DNA of 64,000 bases, taken from the NCBI GenBank assembly GCA_016271365.2, contig JADMNL010000023.1:607318001-607382000 (forward strand). Reading direction: 5' to 3'. This DNA is from Neoceratodus forsteri. Taxonomy: Eukaryota; Chordata; Ceratodontiformes; Ceratodontidae. The translations under genes and the position numbers were made by a program. The notes beneath the pieces are model-generated. The model was not told the origin of the DNA. It ran no database searches and worked only from the letters and a program-made list of their open reading frames with translations. Below, piece by piece: positions 33,180-45,459 of the stretch; position 1 is the stretch's first letter; each line of letters opens with the position of its first letter.

Positions 33180-35775
33180 GTTTTATATAGTGTATGGTGG
33201 TCCCGATGTCTTCAGCTGGCATGTAAATAAAAATCACTCACTTTTTCCTGTTTTAGGTCTGCTCTGCTGACCATGCTTGATCTAACAACTGCTTCTGGCC
33301 AGCACATGCGCTTGACTCTCACAGAGCAATGGACAAATCACAACTGCTGAAGGAGTCCATTGTATTATGACGTACTCACTAGTGCAGAATGAAAAGTCGT
33401 TTTGTGTTAGTAGAAGCGTCACTACTGCAGCAGAACAACTTTCTGTGTGTATGGCTTTCCATACACAACCACATTCCACCATACAGTATAACAAAATTAA
33501 ATGAAATGTATCATAATAGTGAATATAGCCCAGTGTAAATGTTATACAGCAGTACCATGAAACTGAGGCAAAACATTTGACCCTACCTTTTTAACTGCAA
33601 AAGATTCCAGGCATCTTTCAGCTTTATTTGGTGGTACAATTTTCTAATTCCATGAAAATTTAAGTATTTTATAAATGTTTTAATTGAATTTTTCTCAAGA
33701 AAAAGATGGCCACCACATTTTGCATAGAAATAGCATTGTAGGCCTGACAAAGGTTAGAATGAAAAAAATAAAAAATACATGGTGCACAGCAGAGGAGGTA
33801 CCTAGACAAGTACATGTTCTTGGGTATACTAACATTTTTCTTAACTGTAGCTGAAACTAGCTTTTTGGAAAAACAATTTTCATTACACTGCTGCTTTAAA
33901 TATAATTGGAACCTTAAAACACACGGTCTGAATTTCCAAAGGGTCTGACAGAGACATGTCAGCAAAGTCCACCCATATTATAACTGTTTCACTTGCATAT
34001 GAGCCACCTCTAGTGATTTTCAAGGGTTGCAAGTATTATATGACAGTTTTAATTGGTTTGAGCTGCTTGTGTCAGAAAAAGGCGTAAATTGTGGTTTTAG
34101 TTATTTTTGTCTGAACTGTGGTAATCATCTTGTCTAACCCATGGAAGCTGTATTGCTATTAAACCATCCTGCAGATGTCGAACAGTGTGGACATAAATAC
34201 GCTATGAGAATAGTGCCAATGGTTCCATGGTGGAACCATTTTGGAAATACTGCCCATGGTAACTATATTTAATAAAATAACAATCTATCTCAGACTCACC
34301 AAAGATTATGGAAATGTAGTTGTTGCACTGCTGATCCTTTCCTGATCTCTCAAACTCACAATATTTTAGAGATGGCATTTTATCAGAGGTTGTTCAATTA
34401 TTTCTACCCTATCCCATTAAGAAACTTTAAACAAACAAGTAAGATATAGATGTATAGTGATGGAACTAATTTAAAATATCAAGAATATTATCAATATGCC
34501 TGTTTCAGCATGAAACAAAAGTACTGTTTGAAAATGACATCATACAATTTTCACAGAATGCTGTGGCTTTCAACACAGAAGGTAGGACCAGTTGTGGTGA
34601 AAAAAAATACAGTTGCACATTTGTAATACATTTTATATAAAAAGTTACAAATACACTTCAGCTGTAAAAGTAACACAAGGTAGATTTATTTTCTTTCCAC
34701 TGCTTTTTACAGCATTCATTAGTGTAACAAAGGTAATGATTTTACCTAACATGTTCTATAATTTTGTAGGCTAATGTGGTATGGCATCTTAAACATTATA
34801 TAAATGAAAAACTATGGTCTTAACTTATCATAATCCCCTGCATATTTCAAAATGCTATGGCAACTAAGCAAGACTTTGCAAGCATACTGATGTATCTGAT
34901 TGCTGGTACAATGACATTATATGGTATAAAGTGCAATATGCATACTAAATTATCCTTTAAAAAACATGATTCCATTTAAAATACATTATAGCATTTCCTT
35001 ATAGAATAGAGTATTGTCAGTATTTTAAATATACAGCTTAATATTGTACATTTTATTTATAAAATGGGTCAGGAGAATCCTGCATCCTGATTGGCTGCAA
35101 GGTACCTGTGGCCATGTCCTTATCAGGGCATATTATGCCAACCGCACCTCTTCAGCCAGTCAGGACACTTTACAACAAAATCCCTGTGCCTCAGTATGCC
35201 AACCTCTGTATTTTAAAAGTACGAGGACCTGCCTGACTGAGCACCATGAGAGTCACTCCCGCTCCCCCAACATACACAACACTACCACCCACCGACAAAA
35301 ATAAACTTTTACCTTTGGCGAATGCACATGTCCTTACTTGCAATGCAGCAAAACCAACGATCTACATGGGTGTTATGTAGAAATGGCTTTCTTTCAAAGC
35401 CAACACTCATACCTCCAGCAGCTTCTCCGAAATGGCTTTCAAATCAAAGCCAATGTCTACGCCTCCACCAGCTCTTAGAAAGGACTTAACAGTGCTCAAA
35501 AATAAATAAAATAAGAATTGTAAAATCCTGTAACCAGAGAGACATTCAGTAACAAAAGCACTCAGAGAAAAGTACTTACTACAGTGGCCAGTAAGTGACA
35601 TGCTTGCCACTACAAAAAGCCACAAAAAAGAGAAAAGCACACTAAATAGAAAAATAAATAGATAAACCTTCCAAAGTATTGTAAAACAGTCTGCACTCCG
35701 GCATCTGAAGAGGGACATGCTCACTCCTCACAAACCGTCCTTCTCAATTCATAGAAATGGACGTTTAGAAGCTTT
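33180..35775. other. Long intron-like stretch, little recognised
   Basis: AT-rich sequence with scattered open frames of under 100 codons and no domain. It contains a perfect 10-bp hairpin AATGGTTCCA-TGG-TGGAACCATT at 34218..34240. 35070-35310 looks repeat-like (CTGATTGGCTGCAAGGTACC and similar) but I cannot name it. Confidence 0.45.
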
Positions 35776-35778
35776 GCA

Positions 35779-35782
35779 GTGT

Positions 35783-35815
<33 letters not shown>
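35779..35815. repeat. (GT)n microsatellite
   Basis: About 18 GT dinucleotides with one TCT interruption, just upstream of the L2-like LINE. Confidence 0.97.
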
Positions 35816-35822
<7 letters not shown>

Positions 35823-35839
35823 CAGAGTGCAGGAGCAAA

Positions 35840-37892
35840 TCTGAAGCAATTCTGTCCCCTGCCCTCCCAGGCCCAACCTGGACCCACCTGTTCCCTGCCA
35901 TACCCACCCTTCATGCTCTATCTATCCCCTGCACCTTATCACCATGGGTCCCTGCCACCACTGTCCCCTAATCAGAATAATCACATTGTTACTCCTACTG
36001 TCTGGGAATGTACACCCCAGTCCTGGACCTTTATCTACCAGCACACCCAAATCATGTAGCACTGCTGGTCTCTGCCTTGCATCCCTTAACATATGTAGCC
36101 TCCTAAAGCAAGCTGCTGTTCTCCAGTACTGGGTCACCCAGCATCAACCTGATATTCTTGCTCTGGTAGAGACTCAGATCTCTAAGTCCACCCCTGACTC
36201 CGCTATCTCCCTCCCTCCTGGATACACCTTACTCAGGAAGACTGCATAGTCAAACATGGTTGTGGGTGCGCTTATATCCATGCGGGACACCCTAAGAGGC
36301 CATGCACTCCTGCTCCCAAACTTGACTATGGTGCCCAAGCCCTGCTAAAAGTTATCCCTGACCCCACCAGAGGCTCTCTTTCTTACTGTCTCCTGCATTA
36401 CCCAGGAACCAGAAATCAGCAGTTCAGTCCTCATTGACTACCCCACATCCCCTCACAGACAAAGTCGAGCAAGTCATCCTTGCTGATCTTAATGTTAACT
36501 GACTTGCTTCTGCCATCTCCCAAACCAGGGACTCCTTCGCTGCCCTGGATATTTCCCAGCTAGTCTCACAGCCCACCAGGTTCAACCGATCCAGTGGACC
36601 AACAGCCTCCTAGACATTATCTTATCAAACCTCCCTTTAAAATCCGGGACATCACTGTCCTCCCGACTTACTTAGTGATCATTCCCCAGTCATCTGTACC
36701 TGGTCATCCTCCTCTCCAAAACCAGTGTCCCTGGCTCACTGCACTGGCGGCTACACCCTGGTGGCCTAAAAAGTTGAAACAGCACCTAGCCCAGCTAGAC
36801 TGGTCCCCTATCTGACATGCTCCAGATATCGACTCAGCTCTTGACTTCTTCACAAGTGCCTTCTGCAAGGCCTGTGACCTCTTCGCCCCCACACCAGGAT
36901 CCATACAAAGAAATGCAACACCCTTGGATCACCCCTCACCTCATCCAGAAACTTAAGAACATGGATAATCTCTGGTGATTCACTGTAGATTCAGGCAATT
37001 CATCTGACAGACAAGCCTAACGCAGAGCACAATAAGTGCACCTGGGCCATCAGGCCAGGCCAAGGCGGAGCACTACCAGGCCACCCTCACCTCCACCTGG
37101 AGCTCGACCTGGACCTTTTGGGATAGCATGAAAGAACTAAATGGGAAGACCCACTCCTCCACCATCTCAAGCTCACCATTGATGGCACTACCGCCTCTGA
37201 TCCACTATCTATAGCTGACTGCCTCAACACCACTTTCTCTGATCTAAGCTCTGTCCTGCCCAGCAGCTTTTTAGATCCAATCCACCCTCACTCCCCTGCC
37301 CTGCATCACCCCTTCTACTCATGCACCCTATCCCCACAAAGTCAGGCCACACCTGCTAAAAGCCCTTGGTAGTAATAACCCCAGCAGTGACCCCTCGACT
37401 CCAGGATCCTCGCCTGGTCCTGGTCATTGTCCTAGTCCCCTGATGGACCTACTCAATTGATCCCTATGCCAGGGACAGTTCCCAGTGCATGGAAAACTGC
37501 TGTAATCACTCCAATACACAAGAGCGGTTATCGATCCTCCCCAGCAACTATCGGCCAATCTCCATCCTCCCCACTTTCCAAAACCCTCAAAAAGTGGTGT
37601 CTATCCAACTATCTGAGTATTTGGCTAGTATGATATTATGTGCCTGGAGCAGCACAGCTTCCACCCAGGACACTGTACAACCACTGCTCTCCTGGAGTTC
37701 TCCCAATACCTGCACTCTGCTCTTGACTCTAGCAACCTGGTCGGTGCAGTGTTCATTGACCTCTCAAGGCATTTGACACTGTCTGTCACTCCCTCCTACT
37801 CAACTCTCTCCACCAACTCAGTTTGTCTGCTGGTCCTCTTGCCTAGTTTTCCAGCTACCTCTCTGCTAGATCTTTCTACTTGGGGAACCCAT
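35840..37892 (+). mobile_element. L2-like LINE, 5' part (ORF2 start, endonuclease, start of RT)
   Basis: Plus-strand text runs from the start of an L2-like ORF2 through endonuclease and into the RT fingers, where it breaks off at about 37892 against a foldback repeat. This is the only L2-like copy here that keeps the 5' portion; the others keep the 3' half. The upstream C-rich stretch 35850-35940 may be 5' untranslated sequence. Many frameshifts. Confidence 0.75.
35944..37890 (+). pseudogene. L2-like ORF2: 2A-like leader, endonuclease, RT fingers
   Basis: The frame starts with MGPCHHCPLIRIITLLLLLS, then GNVHPSPGP (36004..36030), a shape seen in L2/CR1-group ORF2 leaders related to viral-type 2A sequences. 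Endonuclease blocks follow: LCLASLNICSLLKQAAVLQY and DILALVETQISKSTPDS (36070-36205), the N-terminal Asn and catalytic Glu regions of the AP-type endonuclease. Later fragments include a TLYLPSDHSPVI-like region near 36665-36700 and, at 37640-37780, LEQHSFHPGHCTTTALLEFS and VGAVFIDLSRH of the RT fingers. The first frame stops at 36249; it is broken throughout. Confidence 0.75.
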
Positions 37893-38072
37893 TTATAAGT
37901 GCAATAACACTCCAAGGTGCGGGTTATCACCTGATAAGAGCATGTCCAGTTGCATAAGACACTCGGTGCAAGCGCCTCATGCCTTAGTAGATACCTAGCA
38001 TGCTCTTCCAGGTAATAATCCACACGCATTCGTATTATTGCTTGCATAACATCTTTCATACATTGCATCACA
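37893..38072. mobile_element. Foldback repeat of about 180 bp; possible DNA-transposon remnant
   Basis: GCAATAACAC...GCGGGTTATCACCTGATAAGAGCATG (37900-37948, written here with a gap) opposes CATGCTCTTCCAGGTAATAATCC and ATTCGTATTATTGC (37999-38042). The centre reads GACACTCGGTGCAAGCGCC. Read on the minus strand, a short piece (EEHARYLLRHEAL) faintly recalls the N-terminus of Harbinger-type transposases, too weak to rely on. The repeat marks the 3' end of the truncated L2-like LINE. Confidence 0.6.
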
Positions 38073-40080
38073 AAATGCAGCACGGTCAAAACTATACTAC
38101 AGTACAGTACAAAGGCAGATAACAGGGTTAAAGTAATTACAAGAAAGGAGTAGCATGAAATAAAGATTACATTGTGGCAGAGAAGAGAACCTAAATATGA
38201 TAAAGATGGAAAGCTGAAAAAGGAGTTTGTAATTAAATGTGATGATGAAATGTGGATTTTAAGAAGATTTTTTTTATTCAGTTTGTGACCATGTTCTCTG
38301 GCATGTCCCCATCATACTAGCCTCCCCAGCCCTGAACACTGACTTCTTGTGGGCTTACCTACTACTCCATCCCACACAGCATACCACCAACAGTGGGGGT
38401 AGGCTCATCCCTTTGCAGTTCCAGGGTCCAGATTTAGAGGAGCACATTTTTGTGTGGGGTCTGTGTGAGGCTGGAAATTCATCTTGTTCAGCCTATGGCT
38501 TATTCACTTTTCTTAACTTGGTCCTCAAGATGCAGTTGACAAGGATGCACACTGGCACACATGCAAGCATGTTTAGTGCAGCACCAGCCTATGTCCCTGT
38601 CCCGAGTCACTTAGCTTGCACTGCCACCTGTGGTCACCCAGGTGGCAGTATAGCAGTGGAGCTGACTGTGCTTCACCCCAGAGGAGGAGAGCATCCCATG
38701 GGATCTTTTGATTCTTCTTCCACAATCAGCCCCTAATAACTTCAGCTTTTTCAATACCCTGATTACCAGCATTTGTAAGTTGTTGTACTACTGCTGGGCT
38801 GAAGGGCTGGCATAAGGAGAGGATTTAAATCGGTACAGAGTTTGGTAGAGCTGGGATTACTGGAAGACTTTTCCAATGAAAAGGGGCTCAGGGATTCAAT
38901 GTCCTGCTAATGACAGCACAAAGGAGAATTTAGTATATGATGATAGAAGAGATTTTCATTGTCTGCCTTAAATTGTAAGAAACAATGTTAAATACATTTT
39001 TCATTGAAAATCTAGAATCAGATTTTCAGACCCCTGTTTTCACATGTGCCAGACAAAGTTTCAGTGGGGTTATATAGTCTCGATGTGCTCAACTACAATT
39101 ATCAGTAGGTGGACACTGGAGACTAGGAACAAGTCAGACAGCCCTTCAGTGAATGCAGGGTACAGGAACTAATGAAGCTATTGGCACTTCATATTTCATG
39201 CAGTTTAGAATGTGTGTCCTGAATCTGCAGCATGCATTTATTGTTATATTCATGCTGCTGTAAATTGTGCCCAATTGTTTCGATCAGACAGGGCTTGGAA
39301 AAATAGCACCTTCTATGGCCAGGCAGGTGCCACAGGATACAGGTGCATCTCAAAGATGTGTCTGCATCCTGGAAATGAAAAACCAAGCCATGAGAGTGTT
39401 AGGAATATCCCAATTGAGAAGTGTAAGATGTTAGTCACAATAAGTATTTTGATTTCTGACAGTTTCTGTTGTAAACACTGCGGTTTTAGTTATTGATTTT
39501 GGATGTTTTGGCCAGGACATCATACTGAGCTGCAGCTTGTTTCCAGGTCAGACCTAGTGGAGAGGATGCACAGAAAAGGTAATAAGATCATATAGTATAA
39601 AAGATTCTGCAAAATGGCAGTAGATCCATTTTTTTGTTCCATTTCTGTTTTCAGCCACTTGTAGCTCACCAGTTTCCATACTTCCTTCAGCTGGTCCACA
39701 TTTGCCTTAGCTGTTTGAACACCTAGAGGTGTAGCCACTAGCCCTAAGAAAACCTCCTTCCCCATATATCTGTGAGTATGTCCTTACTGAGGTACAGCCT
39801 CCAGTCCTCCAGGGTTGGCTGTCATCTCTCTACTACACCCTTTGGAGCGGAGTCAGTATCAGCAGAGAAGGTACTCAGCTTCAATGCTCCCAAAGTGGTG
39901 GCTGGATGGCATGGCAGTCTCATCTGTTGAGAAGGGTTCTTCTGTGCCCCATCCTCCCTAAGTTTCCCCAAGGATGCAACAGTGTGTGCACCTGTTGGCA
40001 TGTTGATGGACCACATAAGTGTTCGTACCACCCAAAGAGTGTTCCTCACTTGTGCTGTATGTAAGTATGCAACATTTACA
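38072..40080. other. Unassigned intron-like sequence
   Basis: Open frames such as 38347..38736 (129 codons, plus), 39212..39496 and 39765..39520 show no recognisable domains. A-rich 38150-38270. No repeat identified. Confidence 0.4.
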
Positions 40081-40082
40081 CG

Positions 40083-40148
40083 AAGTTGGAATTTCACTTC
40101 CTTGAAATTTTGGAATGCACTTTGGCAACATTCATGAAATTCCAACTT
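40083..40148. repeat. Perfect 14-bp inverted repeat
   Basis: AAGTTGGAATTTCA (40083..40096) is exactly complementary to TGAAATTCCAACTT (40135..40148). 60 bp further on, CATTCTGCAG and CTGCAGAATG form another 10-bp pair (about 40206-40250). Probably parts of an old foldback element. Confidence 0.75.
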
Positions 40149-40149
40149 A

Positions 40150-40925
40150 AATTCATGGACTGAATGTATGTATCATGTATCAATAGATTAAACTATGGAT
40201 TGGCATTCTGCAGAAACTGACAGCTCTGTTATCTATAGAACTGCAGAATGATTGCTTGTATTGTGGATTTATGTATTAAATTGTGGATTGGAATTTCAAA
40301 GAAATTTCATCCATGCATATCATTCTGCAGTACAGCCAGAAAACGCTGCAGAATCAGGTAAAATGTCTGGAACACATTCAGAGGATTTGGATTTTTCCCA
40401 TTTAGATTATGGTAGTACAGTGTCTCTTAAACCCATTAACATAATTCACCCCAGTGCTACTGAAGTTGGCTTTCTATGTGGACCATTTTAAAGTAAAAAA
40501 TTATAATATCTACATGCTTATGCTTATCAGCATTTATATCACTTAGTGTAACAGATAAACTTTGCAACAATATAACAATCTTATAGATAGAAAGATACTC
40601 TTCCATGGCAAATATTTATACTTGAGGAGAAATTCTGCATACATGCATGCAGTTTTGCAGCCATGTCTTGACAGGCATTTCATTTGTTTTGGTAAATATA
40701 TTTTCATTAGAACAAGTGTGCAAAGGTATGCCCGATAAATACAAAGCATTCTGCCTTGAAGTATCAGAAAACAGGTTAGTCTAACAGACTGCCTGCTAAC
40801 CTCATACAAAACAAACAGGGCAGCAGAGCATCACTGCCACTATGGCTGTTCAGAGAATTAAAATGGTCAAAAGAAACAGAACAAGCAAAAATAAAGGACA
40901 TTTATGCACCATATGAAATAGTATT
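40150..40925. other. Unassigned intron-like sequence
   Basis: Contains the CATTCTGCAG/CTGCAGAATG pair near 40206-40250 and otherwise nothing recognised. Confidence 0.4.
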
Positions 40926-41440
40926 GTCAGCCTGCAGATTTTTCTTCCATCATCCATTTAATGTCCCACAAGATGGATTTACAATATTCATGTAAGGCAG
41001 GCTGGCAAGGAAGGATTAGAGGTGTCCCAGATGTTAGACTGGAGCATATTAGAATCACCTGATAAAGCAGGATCCCACTGTATTCATCATGAGGAGGTCT
41101 AAGAGTATTTAACTTCCAGTGTCTTGGACCCTGGGAGATGTACAGGAGGCCAAGGTGACCTTTTGTCCAGAAACACACCCTGGACCATGACTAGGTGGCC
41201 TCCCTTATCCCAAATGATCTTCCTCCTGAAATGGTGTACCCCATGGGATCAATATGGTCAACCCCGCACTTACCATTCAGTGCCTCAGCACTGTAGACAT
41301 TACTAAAACCAAATTTAACCAACTCAGTATGCTCCATCTTAGTTAAATGCATTTCCTGTAAAAGATCAGTACCAGGTGCTCCTTTTAGTATGGGAGAACC
41401 TCATTCTCTTATCAGGTTATTGAGCTCATTGATATTTAAT
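40925..41440 (-). pseudogene. L1-type ORF2 endonuclease fragment (antisense)
   Basis: Read on the minus strand from 41440: LLNINELNNLIRE, then LLQEMHLTKMEHTELVKFGF and CSAEALNGKCGV. This is the order of the L1 (including Tx1-like) endonuclease N-terminus: N-x-N-G-L-N, then L-Q-E-T-H-L, where the T is M here. The frame 41178..40927 continues with endonuclease-like text. The catalytic Glu is kept but stops interrupt. Same strand as TENM1. Confidence 0.6.
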
Positions 41441-42040
41441 AAGTACCACAAAATATCACAACCCATCCTAGGTTATGGGGCGATGTGACCTGCCCCTCTC
41501 CCCAGCAGCAAAGGGTCCATGTGTGTACATTAACCTGTAAGATCAGATTGTGTATTTTCAACAAGAGCAACAACATACTCATAAATGACCTTTAACAGCC
41601 AACCATGAAACAAGTAGAGTGCAGACCAAGCACCCTCAAACTAAACTGGCAGTATGGGCTTTCAAGGCAGAAGCACAAGAGAGGCTCTATGTGCATAGGC
41701 TGAAGTCTACAACAGGCAAAATGTCTTCAACCCAAGGAAAGGCCCTCTAATTTCTACTATATAGAAGGGTATTGGGGAAGTACTTCCACTGGTTTCAAGT
41801 GTGCCTCCTTCCGGTATTCTGGTGGAGAAGCTTCATCCTCTGAGGGCTGGATAAACACTCAGGACCGAAGTGTATCCATAGTAGGATAGCTCATATATAA
41901 AGATCTATGTAAACAAAAACTGATGGCCTACAGGTATCAAACTATCAAAGGACCTCAGACCCAGTTCACCCCATCTACACAGCCCTGAAAGTGGTACAAA
42001 AATATAACAATAATCCCCAGAACAGCCTAATAGCTAAAGA
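41440..42040. other. Unassigned, probably L1-derived spacer
   Basis: Lies between two antisense L1-like segments. No motif identified. Confidence 0.3.
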
Positions 42041-43622
42041 CTAGAAAACAGACAGTACTTTAGAAAACAGTTTGTGTCTATCCCGATAAAAGTCATCATG
42101 AGACAGCAGAGTCCTGGCAGCTTGAGCATCCACTTTAGTCAAAACTCCACTAAGATCTAGTTGGCAGGAGCCAGTGAAATATGACAGGGCCTCAGGGTAT
42201 TCAAAGTGGTTCCTGAAGGTATCACCCAGATTCTGCTGTTCACAAGGCAGAATGGCTGTAGACATGTGTGTTGAGCAGGGGTAATTCCTCCGACCCCATA
42301 TCTTCCATTAACTCCAGAGCTGATGAGAGGCTCTGAGAGGTAAGGAGTACTATCAATAAAGGAACAAGAATCCAGGAGAAGGTCTTCTGTGGAAAGACAA
42401 AGAACCTTTGTGCAAGTACTGAGGCAATGGTTACCCCAAAGGGAATTTGGTCAGGAAGCCAAGTTTCAAAGAAATACAAAACCACACATGCCCCCACAAT
42501 GCAAAGCATCATGGGCTACATATGCAAATCACCACAGAATATTATGCTGGTTCAACTTTAAGCAGAAATGCATGGTGCCAAAAGGCCTCTCACACAGTTT
42601 GCAAAGGGTGCCAACAGAAACCCTCGGTATATCAGGATGTAACTGCTCTCCAGGGTCAGAATAAGGGATATGGTCAGAGTCCCACTCTGCAAGGCCCTCT
42701 ACAATGCCTCCCATCCAGGCCCTAGCTAAGCCTGTAATATACAGCCAGCCCCTGCTGCCCCAGGTTGTGTGAACCCCGACACCCAACATCTGCGTGTCAG
42801 GTATACATCAGCAGTTGAATAGATGCAGCACAGAGGCCTTCCAAGTGGTGTAGATGAGCAGGGCATGGGATATGCACCATCCATGGCCTGAGAGAGGTTC
42901 CCATCCATGGGGAAGGTCCTCCACCATGGCAAAATGTTAGCTTGATGTAGAACTGGGTGCTCTTCATCAGGGCATCAAGCCTGCCTGTTAAATAGGGAGC
43001 CAGAACAGCCTGGGGTGTGGGCCCATGTCAACATCCAGAAAATAAAATCTAGTAAGCCTGTAACCAGAATAGCCTGGATGGAGACTGAAAGGCTAATGGT
43101 GTGGCCAGGGAGCATCACCAAGTGGAAATCCAGAGATAAAACTTTAAACGGGGGAGAAAGAAGGATGCAGACCCAGAGCATGTCTTACTTGTGGGAGCCA
43201 AATTTCCAGGGCCACTTCAATGGGTAATCCATCTTCCTATGGTTGGAGAAGGAAGCCATCATCAGAACTGGGTGGGAGGATGATCAGAGGGCTGAGCTGA
43301 TGGTGATAAGGCTTGTAGGTGATAATGGATCTGTTTGAGGTGTCTGCTGTCTCCTAGAGTCCATTTTTTACATGCTTACTTGGCCAGCTTAGTAGCAATT
43401 GTAGATAAAGTGTTTGTGGGATATCCAGGATATTATCCAGTGTTATTCCTTTAGCCACTAAACTGTCCGTAACCTGGTCTGCAGAATCATAAGCCTGTTA
43501 CCCCTCTGGAAAATGAATAACCATTTTGGCTGGGTAGGGGTAAGAATTTCAATCCCTGTGTTCTGAGACACTTTCATTAAAGGTGCATAGGCTCTACTTC
43601 TAGCCTGAAGGGTCGCAGGATA
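42040..43622 (-). mobile_element. L1-type LINE fragment (antisense): ORF1 C-terminus and part of endonuclease
   Basis: On the minus strand, 43610-43440 gives ALQARSRAYAPLMKVSQNTG and PTQPKWLFIFQRGN, matching the C-terminal domain of L1 ORF1, where R-R-x-Y/F-x-x-V/L-x-x-x-L and Y-P-A-x-L words occur. 43181-42980 gives VCILLSPPFKVLSLDFHLV and SIQAILVTGLLDFIF, like the endonuclease strands after the Q-E-T block. 42790-42640 includes WDSDHIPYS, resembling the S-D-H-x-P-V/L block. 42512-42040 is plausible downstream ORF2 but unrecognised. The ORF1 N-terminus lies at 45460-46010, beyond an inserted L2-like LINE. Confidence 0.55.
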
Positions 43623-43624
43623 GT

Positions 43625-45215
43625 CATTATCAGGCTTTCAGGCAATCAGGCTTTCAGTCCATCACTCCACCACTACCTCCCTCTTCGCATCACAAACTCC
43701 ATCCTTTCTGGCATGGATCAAGGCCACATAACTGCTGCCATTTTCATTGATCTTGCTAAGGCATTGAATTCTATCTCTCACCTCTCTTTCTGAACAAGCT
43801 TTCCTCTGCTGGCCTCTCTCCTGTAGCTGTAAACTGGTTTAATTCTTATCTCTGGACAAATACAAGTCTTTATTGGTGGTGGCTTCTCTCCTCCTCTCCT
43901 GATTCATGCTGTTGTTCCAAGGGCTCCATTCTGGGTCTCATATTATTCTCCATTTTCTTAAATGATCTCCTGTCTGTACTCTGTGGCTAAAATACAGATG
44001 TATGCTGACAATACTATCCTTTTCACCTCTGGCTCCTCCTCCCTACCCCTACTGTCCAGTACCAGCTCCAATCTGACTTCCACTCAGTCCTCCACTAGTT
44101 CAGATAGAACCTCCTCAAGGTAAATGTCAACAAAACGGTATCTATAACATTAAAAACTCCTCAAAACTTGCATCCTTCCTAAACTCTTTCATTCACCATT
44201 CTGGATAGCTCCACACTCGATGTAGTCCCCCACTACAAAAGCTTAGGGTATAGCTTGACTCCTGGCTTGACAATGCTAAGCATACTGATCACATTCATGC
44301 AAAACTTCACCTTAAACTGGGTGCCTTGATTAGAAACAGGGACTCCCTCTCCCAAACACCTGGCATCAGCTCCTATCCAAGATGATCATCCCCTTTCGAC
44401 TATGCCAACATAGTGCATGGCTCTGCTTCAGCCTCCTCCTTGCCCGGCTTGATTCCTCTATAATGCTTTTTGCCACATTGTTCTAAATGCCCCTCCTCAC
44501 ATGCAATACAGCTCCCTCTATTTGTCCCTTTCCATTACCTCTCTGCACCACTGATGTCTACTCCACTGTTCCCTTTTCATCTCTAAATTCTGGCTTGTGT
44601 TCTTGCCCTCCTACCTCTCCTCTCTCTTCTGTTTCTCTTCACTGTGGCCTCCCACCCTCTCAGGTCTAGGGACAACTTTCTGCCTCCAATGGCCCTTTTC
44701 TTGTTCTGGTTCAGCAGTGTTCTCTTACAGACTGCCCTTATTCTGGAACACCCGTCCCTTAATATCAGATACTCCCTCTCTGTTTCTCTCCTCAAGTGCC
44801 CTGTCCCACTCATCTATGTTCCTGGACACCTGCCTATGCCAAGGCTGATCTCTCCTCTTCACCCCCATTGCTTACCCCTTGAGCACTTATCTCAGCTCAC
44901 CTCTTTATTCCCTCTTGGCACTTCCTCTCTTCCTTTCCCTCTCCTTCTACCTCCCCTAGGCAACTCTGTTTGGGCAGTGCTGTTATGTTACATCTCGGTG
45001 ATTAGCGCATTTTATTTGCAACTTGTATTCCATGTATACCATGTATACCAAGCTATTTGTACTGTAGTAATGTAGCCTGTTTGCCATTTTCAACTTATGT
45101 ATTGTATACTTCCCAACTCCCTTTCCCCAGTTCGTATCTGAAATGAGCCATGGCCCAGTGTGCCTCTCCCAGTTATCAACTTTAAATAAATAAATAAATT
45201 GTCAAAGAAAACTTG
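43625..45215 (+). mobile_element. L2-like LINE inserted into an antisense L1
   Basis: Plus-strand text starts in the RT fingers (a GFQ...HH-like start at 43640; IDLAKALNSISH) and runs to a (AAATAAATAAATAAAT) tail at 45180-45200. It separates the L1 ORF1 C-terminal domain (below 43620) from the ORF1 coiled coil (above 45460), so it inserted after the L1. 5'-truncated, without endonuclease. Confidence 0.78.
43640..45075 (+). pseudogene. L2-like RT and C-terminal region, catalytic YADD mutated to YADN
   Basis: RT blocks: GHITAAIFIDLAKALN (43720-43770), WFNSYL near 43835, SKGSILGLILFSIFLNDLLS (43920-43980), and the active site MYADNTILFTSGSS, with YADN at 44003..44014, so the second catalytic aspartate is asparagine. 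KVNVNKTVS (44120-44150) and DVVPHYKSLGYSL (44220-44260) follow. The thumb and C-terminal region continue to about 45070, with open frames of 76-143 codons that are remnants of the C-terminus or antisense shadows. Confidence 0.78.
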
Positions 45216-45459
45216 ATGGATCTTGTAGAAAATTGCTTTTGCTGCAGGTCTTAGTCAGAATGTTCTGTTTTCATTATATTTTTAGAATTTTCAATAATGG
45301 CACAGGTGGGCATTTTGCAAGGGTGGGCATGGGCCTAATGCTTGATGTGCTGTTTCAAATTCCAAAGTACAGGTGGCAGGTAAATCCAGGGCTTGGGAGA
45401 GAAAGTTTGTAAAATGGCACTAAGGCAGAGCACTCCTCCCATCGGGAACACCATGCAGT

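Noticed and set aside
37796..38089. Harbinger-like transposase on the minus strand
   Set aside because: A dozen residues resemble the N-terminal region, but they overlap the foldback arms; too weak to call.
44583..44813. 76-codon Arg/Glu-rich minus frame
   Set aside because: Antisense shadow of the L2-like LINE 3' region.
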